This document shows positions 44,318 through 55,771 of a DNA stretch of 64,000 nt, one piece after another; position 1 is the stretch's first letter, and each line of letters starts with the position of its first letter. This DNA comes from Cladorrhinum sp. PSN259 (Eukaryota > Ascomycota > Sordariomycetes > Sordariales > Podosporaceae). The position numbers and the translations under genes are program-made. The stretch lies in the NCBI GenBank assembly GCA_033725935.1, contig MU867063.1, positions 677,694 to 741,693 on the forward strand, in the 5' to 3' direction. The notes under the pieces were generated by a model that did no database searches, was not told the DNA's origin, and saw nothing but the letters and a program-made list of their open reading frames with translations.

Positions 44318-45945
44318 GAGATTATTGAGGGCAGGCCCAACGACGTGATCCTCAGACTTCAAAGGTGTATCCAAGACCGGGTAAGACGAGTGGACTTGCT
44401 TCAGCAGCGAGTACAACAGAATATGTCGTTGTCGCCCGAGGAGAGCGGACTTCAGCAACGGTATCGCGAAGAGATCCAGCACATGCTAGCAACTATCCCC
44501 ATGATTTCCCGCGCGAACAGGAACGTATAAATACAACACAGAGAGTCAGCATGGTCTTCTAGGTCCGTTTGTTCTGGCGCCACGAGTCAAGGGATTGTGA
44601 GTAGGGTCAATAAGTCCGCGAAAGGGGTGATGAGTGGTAAGAAATGGATAAGCAAGGACTGGATGAAGCGAGGAATATCAGCGAAAGCTCATCCATAACG
44701 TTTTGTGGAAAGTGTTGTTTTTGTTTTCTTTTCTCAGGCATGGGTAATGGAGTTTTATGGAGTGGGGGATTGAGGAAATCAAGGGCAATTGCATACATCA
44801 TTTTTAACGTTCTTTTTTTTCTTTTCCCCTCCTTTTTGGAGAAAGAGGGCGTGATATCAGGCAGCGCAGGCCCACACATATATCAGCCAACAAAAGGGAG
44901 GACAAGGAAGGGTGGCTGGAGTCTTTTTTTGCTGTTCGATTTGTTTGGTCTCTCTTTTCTTGTCTGCCCCTTATTTCCCCGTTCTTTTTTTTTACTAGAC
45001 CGACAAGATTTTTTTGTTTTTATACTTCTTTTGTTCTACTCGTACTGTTATCCTGAGTGGTTGGATGAATGCTTGGTACATGTATTTAGGAAGTACCAAG
45101 ATGTGTCTGTGTGTGTGCCACACATCAGAAGCGAGATAAAGTAGCGGTTTAACGCTGATACTTGGGGGGGGGGGGGTACTTTACTCTGAACTCCATAAAT
45201 GTCGTTGTTGCACCTATAAGTCATAAGGAGAAAACGAGAAACGAACAAAACTTCCATCTGAGAAAACTTTGACTTTATAACCACCACCCCTTTCAAAATA
45301 CTTTACTGTTATAAGGCGGTAATGATGCCCCGTGGGTAAGGGTAGGCGACATGTAACTGTCGGTAAAGGTAGTTGTGGCATCGTAAAGTCGATACCTTAT
45401 TATCGTATGGATGTCTGTCTATCCGTACCTTATATACAAAACTCGAAAACGCTACACTCGCGCTCTACTCTTTACCGAACAGGCTAGGTATCGGCAGGGA
45501 GTGTCATGGGCTTCATACGGTATATACTTTAATAGCTTAGCTTGTGTAATCCGCAGGTAACATTGTGCAAATTAACCCGATTCTCATTATGCCAACCAGG
45601 GTGACTGCTTGAATCCAGTTCAAAAATAGTTACCAACCAGAAACTTATCACCCTCCCAACTCATTTATCGTTCGAGACATTTGTCCAAAAAAACAAACAC
45701 GGCTTGTAATCGCACAACAGAATTAGGTGTTTATGTCCAGGCCGCCGTTCCCACCAGTCTATAAATTTTTTAAATAAAATGGCAAAACCGCAGTCAAATA
45801 TCCTCGTAAAACAAACTGCGCCAATGCTCATCTCGTCCCTTTGTCTGACCCTCGCATCCGCTTGCTGTAACAGACAAACAAAAAAAACATGTACAAGGCT
45901 AAGTTTCGAAGCGCAGCCCCTCTATCCCTATCTAAATCGCATAAC
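44318..45945. other. Intergenic region between convergent UBC1 and LSC1
   Basis: No gene is supported. It contains a G homopolymer (about 45166-45176) and T-rich tracts (about 44811-44838 and 44986-44993). Confidence 0.5.
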
Positions 45946-47308
45946 TTAAAGAAGGTCGCGTCTGACAAACTCGTCGCGGAGGGCCTTACCCAGGCTTGCA
46001 GGCGAGCGCTCAACAATGACACCAGCGGCCTCGAGAGCCTTGATCTTGGAGTCCGCACCACCCTTGCCACCGGCAACAATGGCACCGGCGTGGCCCATGC
46101 GACGGCCAGGAGGAGCAGAGATACCGGCAATGAAGGAAACAACGGGCTTGCCGCCGTTGGCAGTGTTGTATTGCTTGAGGAAATCGGCAGCCTCCTCCTC
46201 GGCGGAACCACCAATCTCACCGATCATGATGATACCGTCGGTCTCCTTATCCTCAAGGAAAACCTTGAGGCAGTCGATGAAGTTGGTACCGCTGAAGGGG
46301 TCGCCACCGATACCAACGACGAGAGACTGACCAAGACCGGCCTGCGTGGTCTGGTTGACAGCCTCGTAGGTGAGGGTGCCGGATCTGCTGACGATACCAA
46401 TGCGGCCGCGCTTGTGGATGAAGCCGGGCATGATACCGATCTTGCACTGTCCAGGGGCAATGATACCAGGGCAGTTGGGGCCCACAAGGCGGGTCTTGTT
46501 CTGTGACTTGAGGATTTGGGTGATGCGCACCATGTCTGTTTTTGTACACCCGTTAGAACCCGTGTTCCTTCCAAGCTTTTAGAATTCCCAATTTGACTAA
46601 CCATGCTGGGGAATCCCTTCAGTGATGCACACAACGAGGGGAACCTCGGCGGCGATGGCCTCCTCGATACCGGCAGCAGCGAGTGGGGGCCTGGCAGCTT
46701 TTGTTAGTGGGGTTATGGGTTGAAAGATGCCTCGGGAGTCGCTTACGGCACGAAGATGGCGGTCGCATTTGCGCCGGTGTCCTTCACGGCGTCGGCGACA
46801 TTGGCGAAAACTGGGAGGCCGAGATGCTCCTGGCCGGCCTTCTTGGGGTTCGTACCGCCAACAACCTTGGTTCCTGTTTGTAGAAATTGATACACGTCAG
46901 AATCGCATGTTTCGGCGTCGACTCCACTGCTAGTCATTGCTACACGTGGGGAAGGATGGGTTTACCGTAGTCAATCGCCTGCTGCGCATGGAAACTGGAC
47001 AACAAAGCACGTCAGCATCAACTGGTCTCTTCCATCATCAACACATGCCCAACCACGGCTGCGAGCATTGTCGAGGCATATTGCGAGCCGCATGGAAGGA
47101 GGTATTGATAGTAGGGTATATGAAGGGCCAGGCTGACTCACGTTCCCTGCTTGCCAGTGAAGCCCTGGAAGAGGACCTTGGTGTCGCTGTTGATGCGGAG
47201 GTTCTGGATAGTGCTGGCATAGGGGCTGTTGTTGGAGCTGTAGCAGCGCTTGGAGAGTGTGCGGAGGAGATTGCCCGCAGGCCTCGATTGCCTCGTGAAA
47301 GCCTGCAT
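45946..47308 (-). CDS. lsc1: Succinyl-CoA ligase alpha subunit, mitochondrial
   Basis: Five exons on minus (47308-47142, 46994-46966, 46873-46747, 46690-46602, 46535-45946) encode 333 aa; all joins keep frame, and exon 2 is only 29 nt. The basic N-terminus (MQAFTRQSRPAGNLLRTLSK) is a mitochondrial presequence. Core motifs: VLFQGFTGKQGTFH (CoA-site Rossmann loop), GGTNPKKAG, NCPGIIAP, GIVSRSGTLTYEA, and the active-site phosphohistidine in MGHAGAI. With a beta subunit it makes succinate and GTP/ATP from succinyl-CoA in the TCA cycle. It is divergent from ELP3. Confidence 0.96.
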
Positions 47309-48004
47309 GATGTGTGGTGTGTGTTGTGGTGGTGTGAGAATGAGGGTGCTGCTACTTTACAGATGCGGATGTAGAAAAAGTATGGGCGGAAAGAGACCTC
47401 TGGTAATACGGGGTTAGGACGGCTGCGGTAGATATCGTCGGTATCTTCGAATTGGCGTTCACGAGATGCAGAGGCTCCGTCATTTCTCCAAACAGCGACC
47501 CTGTCCAAAATCTCCAGCGAGCCAAGCCGCTTCAGGTGCGTCTTTGATCGAGCCAACCAACAAAACTCCCCATCAGTGACAGCAGGGATCCACTCGATCC
47601 CCATTGGACAGCAGCTCGGAACCCTGGCAGTGCCTGCTAGACCGACCTAGACGGCGGTAGTGTTTTTCCAAGGCCCGGGCTGACCCTGCGGCAAGTCAAT
47701 TGCCCTGGGAGCCGACAGTCTCCGATTCAACCCGCCACGGTCCAGACGTTTTTGTAGAGTCGTGAAGCTCGAATAAAGCCACGCCAGAGGGTGCAATCGG
47801 CCGTTTCTTATCTCTAAAATGGTGCCCCGCATTGCCCGCCAAAAGGTTTGAAGCTCTGACAGAATTATTTGAAGTCACCACCACCGACAACACAATTTAA
47901 CGAAGAGAACGACAATTAGACCGAACAGTGCCGGGACAAAATCTGCATCGGATGAACAAGTAGCAACTCCATCAGGCCGCATTAAACATCGACATACCCG
48001 AGCC
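47309..48004. promoter_or_regulatory. Divergent promoter region of LSC1 and ELP3
   Basis: A 696-nt interval between two outward-reading housekeeping genes. No coding sequence is supported, and no specific element is recognised. Confidence 0.5.
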
Positions 48005-49726
48005 ATGGCGACGGCAACAGCCACGATGACGATCCGCAAGAAGGACGCCAATCTCCCTCCTGAAAACGAGCGCTTCTTGAGGTGTTGCGCCGACGTTGCA
48101 AACGCCCTCATCGAAGATCATGAAACATCGAGAGACCCCAGCAAACCGAGAAAGGACATCAACCTCAACAGCCTGCGTTCAAAATTCTCAAAAAAGCACA
48201 AACTCAACAATGTGCCCCCATTGACAGCCATTATCGCCGCCGTCCCCGAACACTACAAGAAATACATCCTTCCCAGATTGATCGCGAAACCAATCCGAAC
48301 TTCGTCTGGTATTGCCGTGGTGGCTGTCATGTGCAAGCCTCACCGATGCCCCCATATTGCATATACAGGCAACATCTGCGTTTACTGCCCTGGTGGTCCC
48401 GATTCCGATTTCGAGTACAGCACGCAGAGTTATACCGGATATGAGCCAACATCCATGCGCGCCATTCGTGCTCGCTACGACCCATTCGAGCAGGCTCGGG
48501 GTCGTGTTGATCAGCTAAAGTCGTTGGGACACTCGGTGGACAAGGTCGAGTACATCATTATGGGCGGCACGTTCATGTCGCTGCCGGAGTCATACAGAGA
48601 CGAGTTTATCTCACAACTACACAATGCGCTTAGTGGATTTTCGTCGTTGGATGTTGATGAATCTGTCAGGGGAGGCGAGTTGAGCAGCATCAAGTGTGTG
48701 GGTATCACCATTGAAACGAGACCAGATTACTGCTTGCAACCACATCTGTCAAGCATGCTAAGGTATGGCTGCACCCGGCTTGAAGTAGGTGTGCAGTCGC
48801 TTTACGAAGATGTGGCACGCGACACCAACCGTGGACACACTGTTGCAGCTGTGGCCGAGACCTTTTGTTTGTCCAAGGATGCAGGCTTCAAGGTGGTCAG
48901 TCACATGATGCCAGATCTTCCCAACGTTGGAATGGAGCGTGACTTGGACCAGTTCAAAGAGTACTTTGAGAATCCCGCCTTCAGAACAGACGGCCTCAAG
49001 ATCTACCCTACACTCGTCATTCGTGGAACAGGCCTCTACGAACTATGGCGAACAGGGAGGTACAAGAACTACACACCCAACGGCCTGATCGATCTGGTAG
49101 CTCGCATTTTGGCATTGGTACCTCCATGGACCCGTATCTACCGCGTTCAGCGTGATATTCCCATGCCGCTCGTTACTGCGGGTGTTGAGAACGGTAACCT
49201 GCGCGAGCTGGCATTGGCAAGAATGAAGGACTTTGGAACCACCTGCCGTGACGTCCGCACACGCGAAGTCGGCGTCAACGAAGTGAAGAACAAGATCAGA
49301 CCCAACCAGATCGAGCTTGTCAGACGCGACTACACGGCAAACGGAGGGTGGGAGACTTTCTTGGCGTACGAGGATCCCAAGCAGGATATTCTCGTTGGTT
49401 TGTTGCGTCTCCGCAAGTGCTCGGAGAAGTACACATTCAGGGAGGAGCTGGTGGGCCAGCCGACAAGCTTGGTTAGAGAGTTGCACGTGTACGGCATGGC
49501 GGTGCCTTTGCATGCTCGCGATCCGAGGAAATTCCAGCATCAAGGGTTTGGTACGCTGTTGATGGAGGAGGCGGAGAGGATCGCGCGGGATGAGCATGGA
49601 AGTGAAAAGATCAGCGTCATCTCGGGAGTTGGCGTGAGGAGTTACTACAAGAAGCTTGGGTACTGGCTTGATGGACCGTACATGTCCAAGTGGTTGGATG
49701 GCAGGCCGGGGCCGACGCAGGACTAA
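48005..49726 (+). CDS. elp3: Elongator complex catalytic subunit ELP3
   Basis: Intron-free frame of 573 aa. The radical-SAM part carries the cluster region MCKPHRCPHIAYTGNICVYC with its spaced Cys, then PGGPDSDFEYSTQSYTGYEP and VEYIIMGGTF. The C-terminal GNAT/KAT domain shows MAVPLHARDPRKFQHQGFG (acetyl-CoA loop) and YYKKLGYWLDGPYMSKWL. ELP3 carries out the first step of cm5U/mcm5U modification of wobble uridine in tRNA, within the Elongator complex. The first ATG (MATATATMTIRKKD) is used; Met8 is a close alternative. Length and sequence are typical of fungal orthologues. Confidence 0.97.
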   Translation: MATATATMTIRKKDANLPPENERFLRCCADVANALIEDHETSRDPSKPRKDINLNSLRSKFSKKHKLNNVPPLTAIIAAVPEHYKKYILPRLIAKPIRTSSGIAVVAVMCKPHRCPHIAYTGNICVYCPGGPDSDFEYSTQSYTGYEPTSMRAIRARYDPFEQARGRVDQLKSLGHSVDKVEYIIMGGTFMSLPESYRDEFISQLHNALSGFSSLDVDESVRGGELSSIKCVGITIETRPDYCLQPHLSSMLRYGCTRLEVGVQSLYEDVARDTNRGHTVAAVAETFCLSKDAGFKVVSHMMPDLPNVGMERDLDQFKEYFENPAFRTDGLKIYPTLVIRGTGLYELWRTGRYKNYTPNGLIDLVARILALVPPWTRIYRVQRDIPMPLVTAGVENGNLRELALARMKDFGTTCRDVRTREVGVNEVKNKIRPNQIELVRRDYTANGGWETFLAYEDPKQDILVGLLRLRKCSEKYTFREELVGQPTSLVRELHVYGMAVPLHARDPRKFQHQGFGTLLMEEAERIARDEHGSEKISVISGVGVRSYYKKLGYWLDGPYMSKWLDGRPGPTQD

Positions 49727-50289
49727 GTTCAAGGTGCTAGGTCGACTGGATGTAGTGGGTTCTTTTCTAGTTTATTTGAAGGCGCAATAGGGGTTTCTTG
49801 TGATATAAAAAAGACGCATGGTAATCGCAGGAGTTATTATATTGGTTTGAATTAGGTATTTAGACCCTAATGGGCAACAGATTAAGGATTCTGCTAATCG
49901 ATGTTTGCCCCCTGTTCGTGGCATGGCAGTCTGGCTGTTGCTTAATTTCCTAATTGGGTGTTTCCACGGGAACTGACTGTCAATGCCAAGACTGGACGTC
50001 ACGTCGATGGGAAGGATCGTGGTGGCTGTTTGACTCGGATCCGATAGTAGGCATGAATGGAGGAAAAGAATTTTGAAGATCTGTTTATTGGAGGATGTAT
50101 GGTATGTGGCCTTCACTTGCGGCGCCAGTGTCCTTAAAAGCCATTCAACCGGGTTTTTTGAAATATCACGTTGCTATGGCAGTAGGCTACATATATAGTG
50201 GGTAGTGACTGCTTTATATCTCCTATACCGAGCATCAGAACCCAACGAAAAAGTGTTCAGCATCTTTTTCCTCTTTTTCATGTGTCTTT

Positions 50290-50302
50290 ATGTTTCAAGC
50301 TC
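50290..50302. repeat. 13-bp direct repeat, left flank of interspersed element B
   Basis: atgtttcaagctc is identical to 50453-50465 and abuts the 5' end of element B; a candidate target-site duplication. Confidence 0.7.
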
Positions 50303-50452
50303 TGGTTGTGGGCGTTGTTGTGGCACCTGCGACCGAGTCGTGCCTGCGACCGAGTCGTGCCTTATCAATCGAGCCATGTTGTGTATAATTATTTAATTAT
50401 TATTCGGGGTTTTTTTTTCTGTTATGCCCGATAACGCTCAGAATTAACAACG
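50303..50452 (+). mobile_element. Short interspersed element, copy B (SINE-like, 150 bp)
   Basis: Positions 50347-50452 match element A (10152-10258, minus) over about 105 bp with few differences. Copy B is 44 bp longer at the 5' side. That extension includes a 17-bp tandem duplication (cctgcgaccgagtcgtg at 50326-50342 and 50343-50359). Perfect 13-bp direct repeats flank the whole. The 3' ends of A and B coincide just before the direct repeats. Near the 5' side, gaccgagtcgtgcc and aatcgagcc faintly resemble Pol III A and B boxes, which would fit a tRNA-derived head, but this is weak. Confidence 0.6.
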
Positions 50453-50465
50453 ATGTTTCAAGCTC
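50453..50465. repeat. 13-bp direct repeat, right flank of interspersed element B
   Basis: Exact copy of 50290-50302. Confidence 0.7.
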
Positions 50466-52001
50466 ATGATGGATAGCGTGGATCGAGGTGTCGATTGCAT
50501 TCGATTCTGGTCAATGGTAGTAGGATCGGTCGGAGGTCTGATATATGCCGCTCGTCGTTACTCTCGATATCAGGCATGTCTCGCGCGGATCAAATCAATG
50601 ACTGAGTTGAATTATTCAGTAAAAAGAAACTTTCAAGTGACATAGTTAAAAGAGAAACGAAAAGAGATGGTGACACTACCGGCGGCGTCGGGTAATCAAT
50701 GGGATTCGCAGATATTGGAGTTATGATTATGTAGACAGACCCGGACTGTTTGAAAGGAAGCACTGATATAATAGGAAAGCTTTCCAGCCACTTCGCCGTA
50801 TTGAAAAATATGTTTGTAATCAAACTAAACGGGTGCAAGCTGTCCCTGGATCTAATCGACGCAGAGGCAAGATTTGAGGTCGATGGGCTTTGGGTTGTCA
50901 AAGAACTGTCTCGGTCATGCGTGTGTATAACAGCATGAGTGTAGAACTATCAAGTGTTGGAGGTGTGGCTCTCTCGACACGACACGCGCCTGTGTTTGCT
51001 GGTCGTTGTGTGTGTTTCTTTTTTACGGGTATGTCGGGAGTTTTGATTGGGAGATCGGGGGTTCTGGTCTCATGTTTCGCCCGGTGCTTGATGAGAATGT
51101 TGATGAGGCTTTGGCGCGGCGGTGGAGAGAGGGAGGGGAGGACGGAAGTCGGTTGAGGCATTGGGGACGGGAACCAAGCGATTCGAGCATGCTGATGACA
51201 CGGGAGGATCTGTAATTTCTAACATTTTGATGGCTTTGAAGACTAATCACTCCTCCGATGTAGGGAAATCGATGTTTTCGGGTTGGCAGGCGATGAAGGT
51301 CGATATCGATACGGAAGGAAAGATGACGCGGGGCGTGGCAGTGAATGTACGTTCGGAAGACCTAGTTGAGTACTCGATGACGAGGTGAAGGACTTACGTG
51401 CTTTGGTTTAGGAACCAACAGTTGACGATAAGGGAAAGGGCGGGTTGAGAACATCACAAACGCCGACTTGAGGGCTATGTTGATGAAAAAATGCCGTCGC
51501 CGATAGCCGTGTGTTTGTTTCTGTTGATCTTTGATGGAAAATGAGACCGGGAAGGCGGGAGAGGAGAGCAAAGTGTGGCCCGGGAAGGCAACCCGAAAGG
51601 CCTGCCAGAAAGCGGACAATACGAGACGGTTCGAGGGGGGAATTCTCGCAGGGGAACAAGAAGAGCGGGCAGGAAGCTGAGAAACCCCAGTTGAGCGACG
51701 TACGTACATGGGAGCGAAAAAGGAAATCACAACCCCACCCAGTGCTCACTGAGTTCCCGTACTAGAGACATACATGCAGAAGGATTGGGAAGGGGAAAAG
51801 GCAAGAAGTGTTCCTTTTTTGTTTTCATATGGTAATGGAATGAATACATCACAGAAAGAGAACCCCATCTCTGGGAAGGTTCTCGTATCTGTTTCCGATC
51901 TGTTTGAATGTAAAATGAAGTGGAAAAGAATAGGAAAAGAGAGAACAGAAGAGCCAGTTTGGCCAGTGCTCGTGGGTACAGTAAAGAGACAGATTGGTAT
52001 C

Positions 52002-52020
52002 GGGGGGGGGGGGGGGGGGG
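52002..52020. repeat. G19 homopolymer
   Basis: Uninterrupted run of 19 G in non-coding sequence. Confidence 0.95.
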
Positions 52021-53031
52021 ATACAGGACCTGCAGGGAAGCGGGATGATTCCAGGTTGGGGGGAAGCTGAAAGGAAACCAGTGGTGACGGGAAAAGAATC
52101 AGGGCACCACAGGAGAGACTGGTTGATGCACCGTCTGTTTGTGCGTTTTACAGCCCTCATTAGGATGATGCTGCCAGCTTGGACAAATCGAAAAGCTGAT
52201 CACCGGAAGATTGGATAGCCATCCCGCGTTCGACACTGACCCTTGGAATCTGGAGTCCTTCACGACCGGAAGCAAACAGGTTATTGGTATCCCGCAAACC
52301 AACGCCTCACTCATGGATTAATCATGTCTCAGGTTCCTCACAACCCCCCCTCCTCTCCTTTGGGATCTGATTCCGTTTGCGGCCCTGCCTAGACTATACC
52401 GGGGAACCGGAAACCGAAGTTCTTGCCTGAAGATTTTGTTGAAGGCAAACCATGACACAGTTGGAGGAAAATTTCCGGTTCTTGGGAATTAAGTAAATTT
52501 CCAATACACAAAAACAGAAGGTCGGACGCTACGGCAACGAGAAGGAGCCATTTGGGGTGCCTGTTCCCGTTCTCACTTTCGATTTTCCTTAGTTGGCTCT
52601 AGGTACCTTTGCTCACCGCTTGGCACCCACAGTCACAGGGAAAGCACCAAGATATAGCAGAATATGTGAGTAGGTTGGTTAGCACCGTGACGGCAGTGCA
52701 GGCTCCAGGGCGGCCGCTCATGGGGCCAGCTGGAGTGGCAGCGGCGGCTGCTATAACAGAGACCAGGAAGCCTTCAACTTTAGACATGCGTTCTGTACAG
52801 TGCATACCAGTGAACCTTTGTGCACAATACCCCCTTAATTCACCTCTGCAATTCACGGTTGCGAAAAGAAAACCCCAGTTTTTATTGAAAGATCACGCCG
52901 TAATATCCCGATTTTCATTTTACCCACACCGTTATCCCTGCCAAGAAAATGCCAGACCCAAAGTGGCGAAGTGGAACAAAACGAGGTTCACGATACAAGC
53001 GACGATTTGGCTGATGCACCGTGCAAAGTCC

Positions 53032-53711
53032 TTACAGATCGGAATTGCATCCCCATTCGTCGTAGACCCGATGAACCCACGAACAAAAAGGAAAAGGGGT
53101 CCCCGTCCGCCCAAAAGACTTGAGGGAAAGAAAAATGTAGATAAAGCAGAAAGCTCCCACGACCATCCATGATATTGTTGACTTGACTCGACATTCTTGT
53201 CGATCTTGCTGGTTGCTGCCTGGAAGGTGGTCGCCAAGTATCTGCTGCGCGGCAAGGTTGCGGCGCGGGGATGAGGCCCTCCTCATTTGGACATCCGACC
53301 GGTACCTTTGAACTTCAAGACGGAAATCAAGCCCACCATATGATGGGATCATGGGGACCGTTGAGCGCATATGCCAGTATGTCAACGGGTCTGGCTGAAG
53401 ACAACTGTGACGCACATGGAACGCGATGATTTGCTGCCGCTCAGAATGATTGAACTCGTGCTGCAACTCTGCCATGGTGGGCAACCGATGATGGGGATGA
53501 TAGGTGGCTGGTCAAAAATGAGAGAAGAAAAGATTTTATGGTGGCTGAGGTCTCCCTTACCATCCTCAATATCTACATCATCCAGTCGTGACTGAGTTTC
53601 ACCCAAAGCCCAAGAGCCGAGCCCCAAGATGTCTGCCAACTGTTAGCTGTGGTCTTCGGTGTAACAAAAAAAATCTGAAGATTTGAACTGACCGATTTTG
53701 TTAAGCACCAT
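53032..53711 (-). CDS. Small uncharacterised gene with three predicted exons
   Basis: Not recognised. A model on minus uses exon 1 at 53711-53693 (MVLNKI plus one base), an intron of 60 nt (GTCAGT, GCTAAC branch, CAG), exon 2 at 53632-53561 (DILGLGSWALGETQSRLDD...), an intron of 53 nt (GTAAGG, TTGAC branch, CAG), and exon 3 at 53507-53032, giving 188 aa. The case for a gene is that two well-formed introns link three phased open segments. Exon 3 begins with a His-rich stretch and has AELQHEFNHSERQQIIAFHV; near its end ISWMVVGAFCFIYIFLSL could be a membrane helix. The 3' end is uncertain, since further introns are possible. No domain is recognised. Confidence 0.4.
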
Positions 53712-55390
53712 CTTCACGATTGTTTTGTTGATTCAGAAATCGAGGGCTTGGTGAATTGTAAAAGGGTGGGGGAGGGTGGGGAATATGGTAACTTATACAG
53801 AAGATCATCTTCCCTTCCAAGGTTGCAATCATTCTATCATCATGGTATTCTTCAGGTCGATGCAGTCTTCCGTTAAATTCATGGCACAAAAGAAACAAAA
53901 GGCCTAGTATTGAAATGACAGGTCACATACTAGGAGATGGGCGGAAGACGGGGGTGCGTGCCATCCCAAAGAGTGCTATGCAGCGCGTGTACCGCTATTG
54001 GCCTCGATTGTGCGCTGCAAGTGATAGGTGGCAGCGGCCTCACGAGCTAGGAGTTCTGTTTGCAGATTCAGTGACGCTACGAAGGCAGGCCGACGATTTG
54101 TCAAACAGACATTATGGCTTGCTCAAAAGGATACGATGCGGGTTAGCCTCGGATGGGCTGCCGATCATCTCGAGGGAAAAGTCTTCACTTGTTTGGGACA
54201 GCAGTTATCTACCGATCGTGAGATTGCAGAGCGATGGGCGGCGGTGAGGCGGTGATGCTAGCCGCTGTAGGTGGACGGCGTACGTTTCACAGTCGGCCGC
54301 CTCTTCGAGATTCAGGTTACCAAGGAATGGAATCCAAATCCTCGGGACATCTGCTGCCCTCAGCGTCTTCGTTAACCACTGAAGTGACTCTGCACTCACC
54401 ACGAGCAAACTTGGTCAGCGCCAACAGAGCGTAAAAGGCCGCCAGAAGGTGAAACACCGACTTACAGGGGGGAAATTCCATTTCCCAAGTTTGGGAGCGA
54501 ATGGACGCCGAGAGAAAGCTGATGAAAATTTGAAATTGCAATGCTGCAGGTTGCAGGAGAACTACATACAAGCGGGGAGGTGTGACCGGTGTCCGGTCGT
54601 AGTCACTCTCCAGGACAGGGAAGGTACAGATGCTGGATTATTCCCCGGAACCGTAAAGTTTCCCAGGCTGTCATGGCAAACAAGTCATCGAATTAGTACC
54701 AAGGGCAACCATCGAACTCGAGTCCTGCTCTCAAATCGCCAGGTATCGCAATCGCCCTGACGGAAAGCTGAGACAATGGTACGGCACACACTGCAGCAAG
54801 TATCCAAGCAGCAACAAGAATGATACCTCGAAACATACCCAGCACATAGTCACTCAGTGATTTATGCGGAATGCCTCTCGCCTTGAGATCCGCTTGACAG
54901 TAACAGCTCAAGTGCAAGATCCCGACGCCACTCGACACCAAGTCAATGCCATCCAACACATTCGTCGCTTCCAATCCTATCCCTTGTATGTGAACACATC
55001 ACAGACATATTTTCCCAGTTCAAGCCAACCTTGCAAGTGCGGTGTGACGCGAAAAGCAACAGCATGCTTCAAAGCATCGTATTCCAAGCTGCGGGCATAT
55101 CCTATCCTTAGTAAGTTTTCTTTTCTTTTCTCATACCCTGTAATTTCAGCTAACATCCAAGGGTACCAAGCAGACCTGGATATTGAGTCACAAGCCTCAC
55201 GGAATCCTTCGAAGTCGTTAGGGTCGGGCCAGTCCGAGCCGGACATCGAATCTCTTCGCATAGTCTTCCCGGAGACCGACCAAAAAGACATCTTCGTTGC
55301 CAGACCGCCTCACTCCTGACGCTTGAATATCGACAGGAGAAAAATATACCACGTCAAACAAGACATGAAAAGTGGAAAAAGAAATCGTTG
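53712..55390. other. Region without a supported gene, left of tRNA-Leu
   Basis: Several minus-strand segments look partly coding (for example 54977-55291) and donor-like sites occur (GTAAGT on minus near 54468), but no consistent spliced model could be built. Confidence 0.4.
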
Positions 55391-55510
55391 TGACAAGGGC
55401 GAGATTCGAACTCGCGCCCCTTTCGAGACCAGGAAATCTGAACAGATAAATGTTCAAGTGAATTCAGGTTATCCTGAACCTGGCGCCTTAGACCGCTCGG
55501 CCACCTTGCC
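55391..55510 (-). tRNA. tRNA-Leu(CAG) with a 38-nt intron
   Basis: On minus, GGCAAGG pairs with CCTTGTC (one G-U). The D arm is GCC/GGC, the anticodon stem CCAGG/CCTGG is perfect with loop TTCAGG-T, and the anticodon CAG is at 55476-55474. The intron (55472-55435) follows the base after the anticodon. The long variable arm (TCTCGAAAGGGGC) marks a class II tRNA. The T arm GCGAG-TTCGAAT-CTCGC is perfect. The mature length is 82 nt before CCA addition, right for leucine. Confidence 0.92.
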
Positions 55511-55771
55511 ATACTGTTTTAGGAGCTGCCGTGGGTATAATGGGATTATCATGACTACCAACAAGTGTTAGGAGGATATTGATTCTTCATTCTCAACAAC
55601 TGATGTCAACGAGATGAATGTATTCAATAAGGTGTGTCGAAGAATCTAACGCTTTTTGGTTCCAACATGACATCCTTCCCTCAGATACTAAAGACTAATG
55701 AACCCCATCAAGACTACAACGCTATTCTAATAAATATGAGTACGCAAGCTGACTGGTGCTTGTAGATCCCA

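Larger units (their letters stand above)
49727..53031. other. 3.3-kb gene-poor region
   Basis: No gene is supported. It contains interspersed element B (50303-50452) and a G homopolymer of 19 (52002-52020). Frames of 60-190 codons occur on both strands but are compositionally biased and overlap one another. Confidence 0.5.

Noticed and set aside
52609..53172. 187-codon plus-strand open frame and an overlapping 85-codon minus frame
   Set aside because: Biased composition, no domain, no signal or splice structure; the two frames shadow each other.
54317..54571. Minus-strand frame with a secretion-signal-like segment (MEFPPCKSVFHLLAAFYALL)
   Set aside because: A GTAAGT donor sits inside the supposed signal peptide, so it may be intronic or untranslated; no full gene model.
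54977..55291. Minus-strand frame starting MSFWSVSGKTMRRDSM, 104 codons
   Set aside because: It has a true ATG and a plausible composition, but no homology, and possible internal introns could not be joined into a consistent model.
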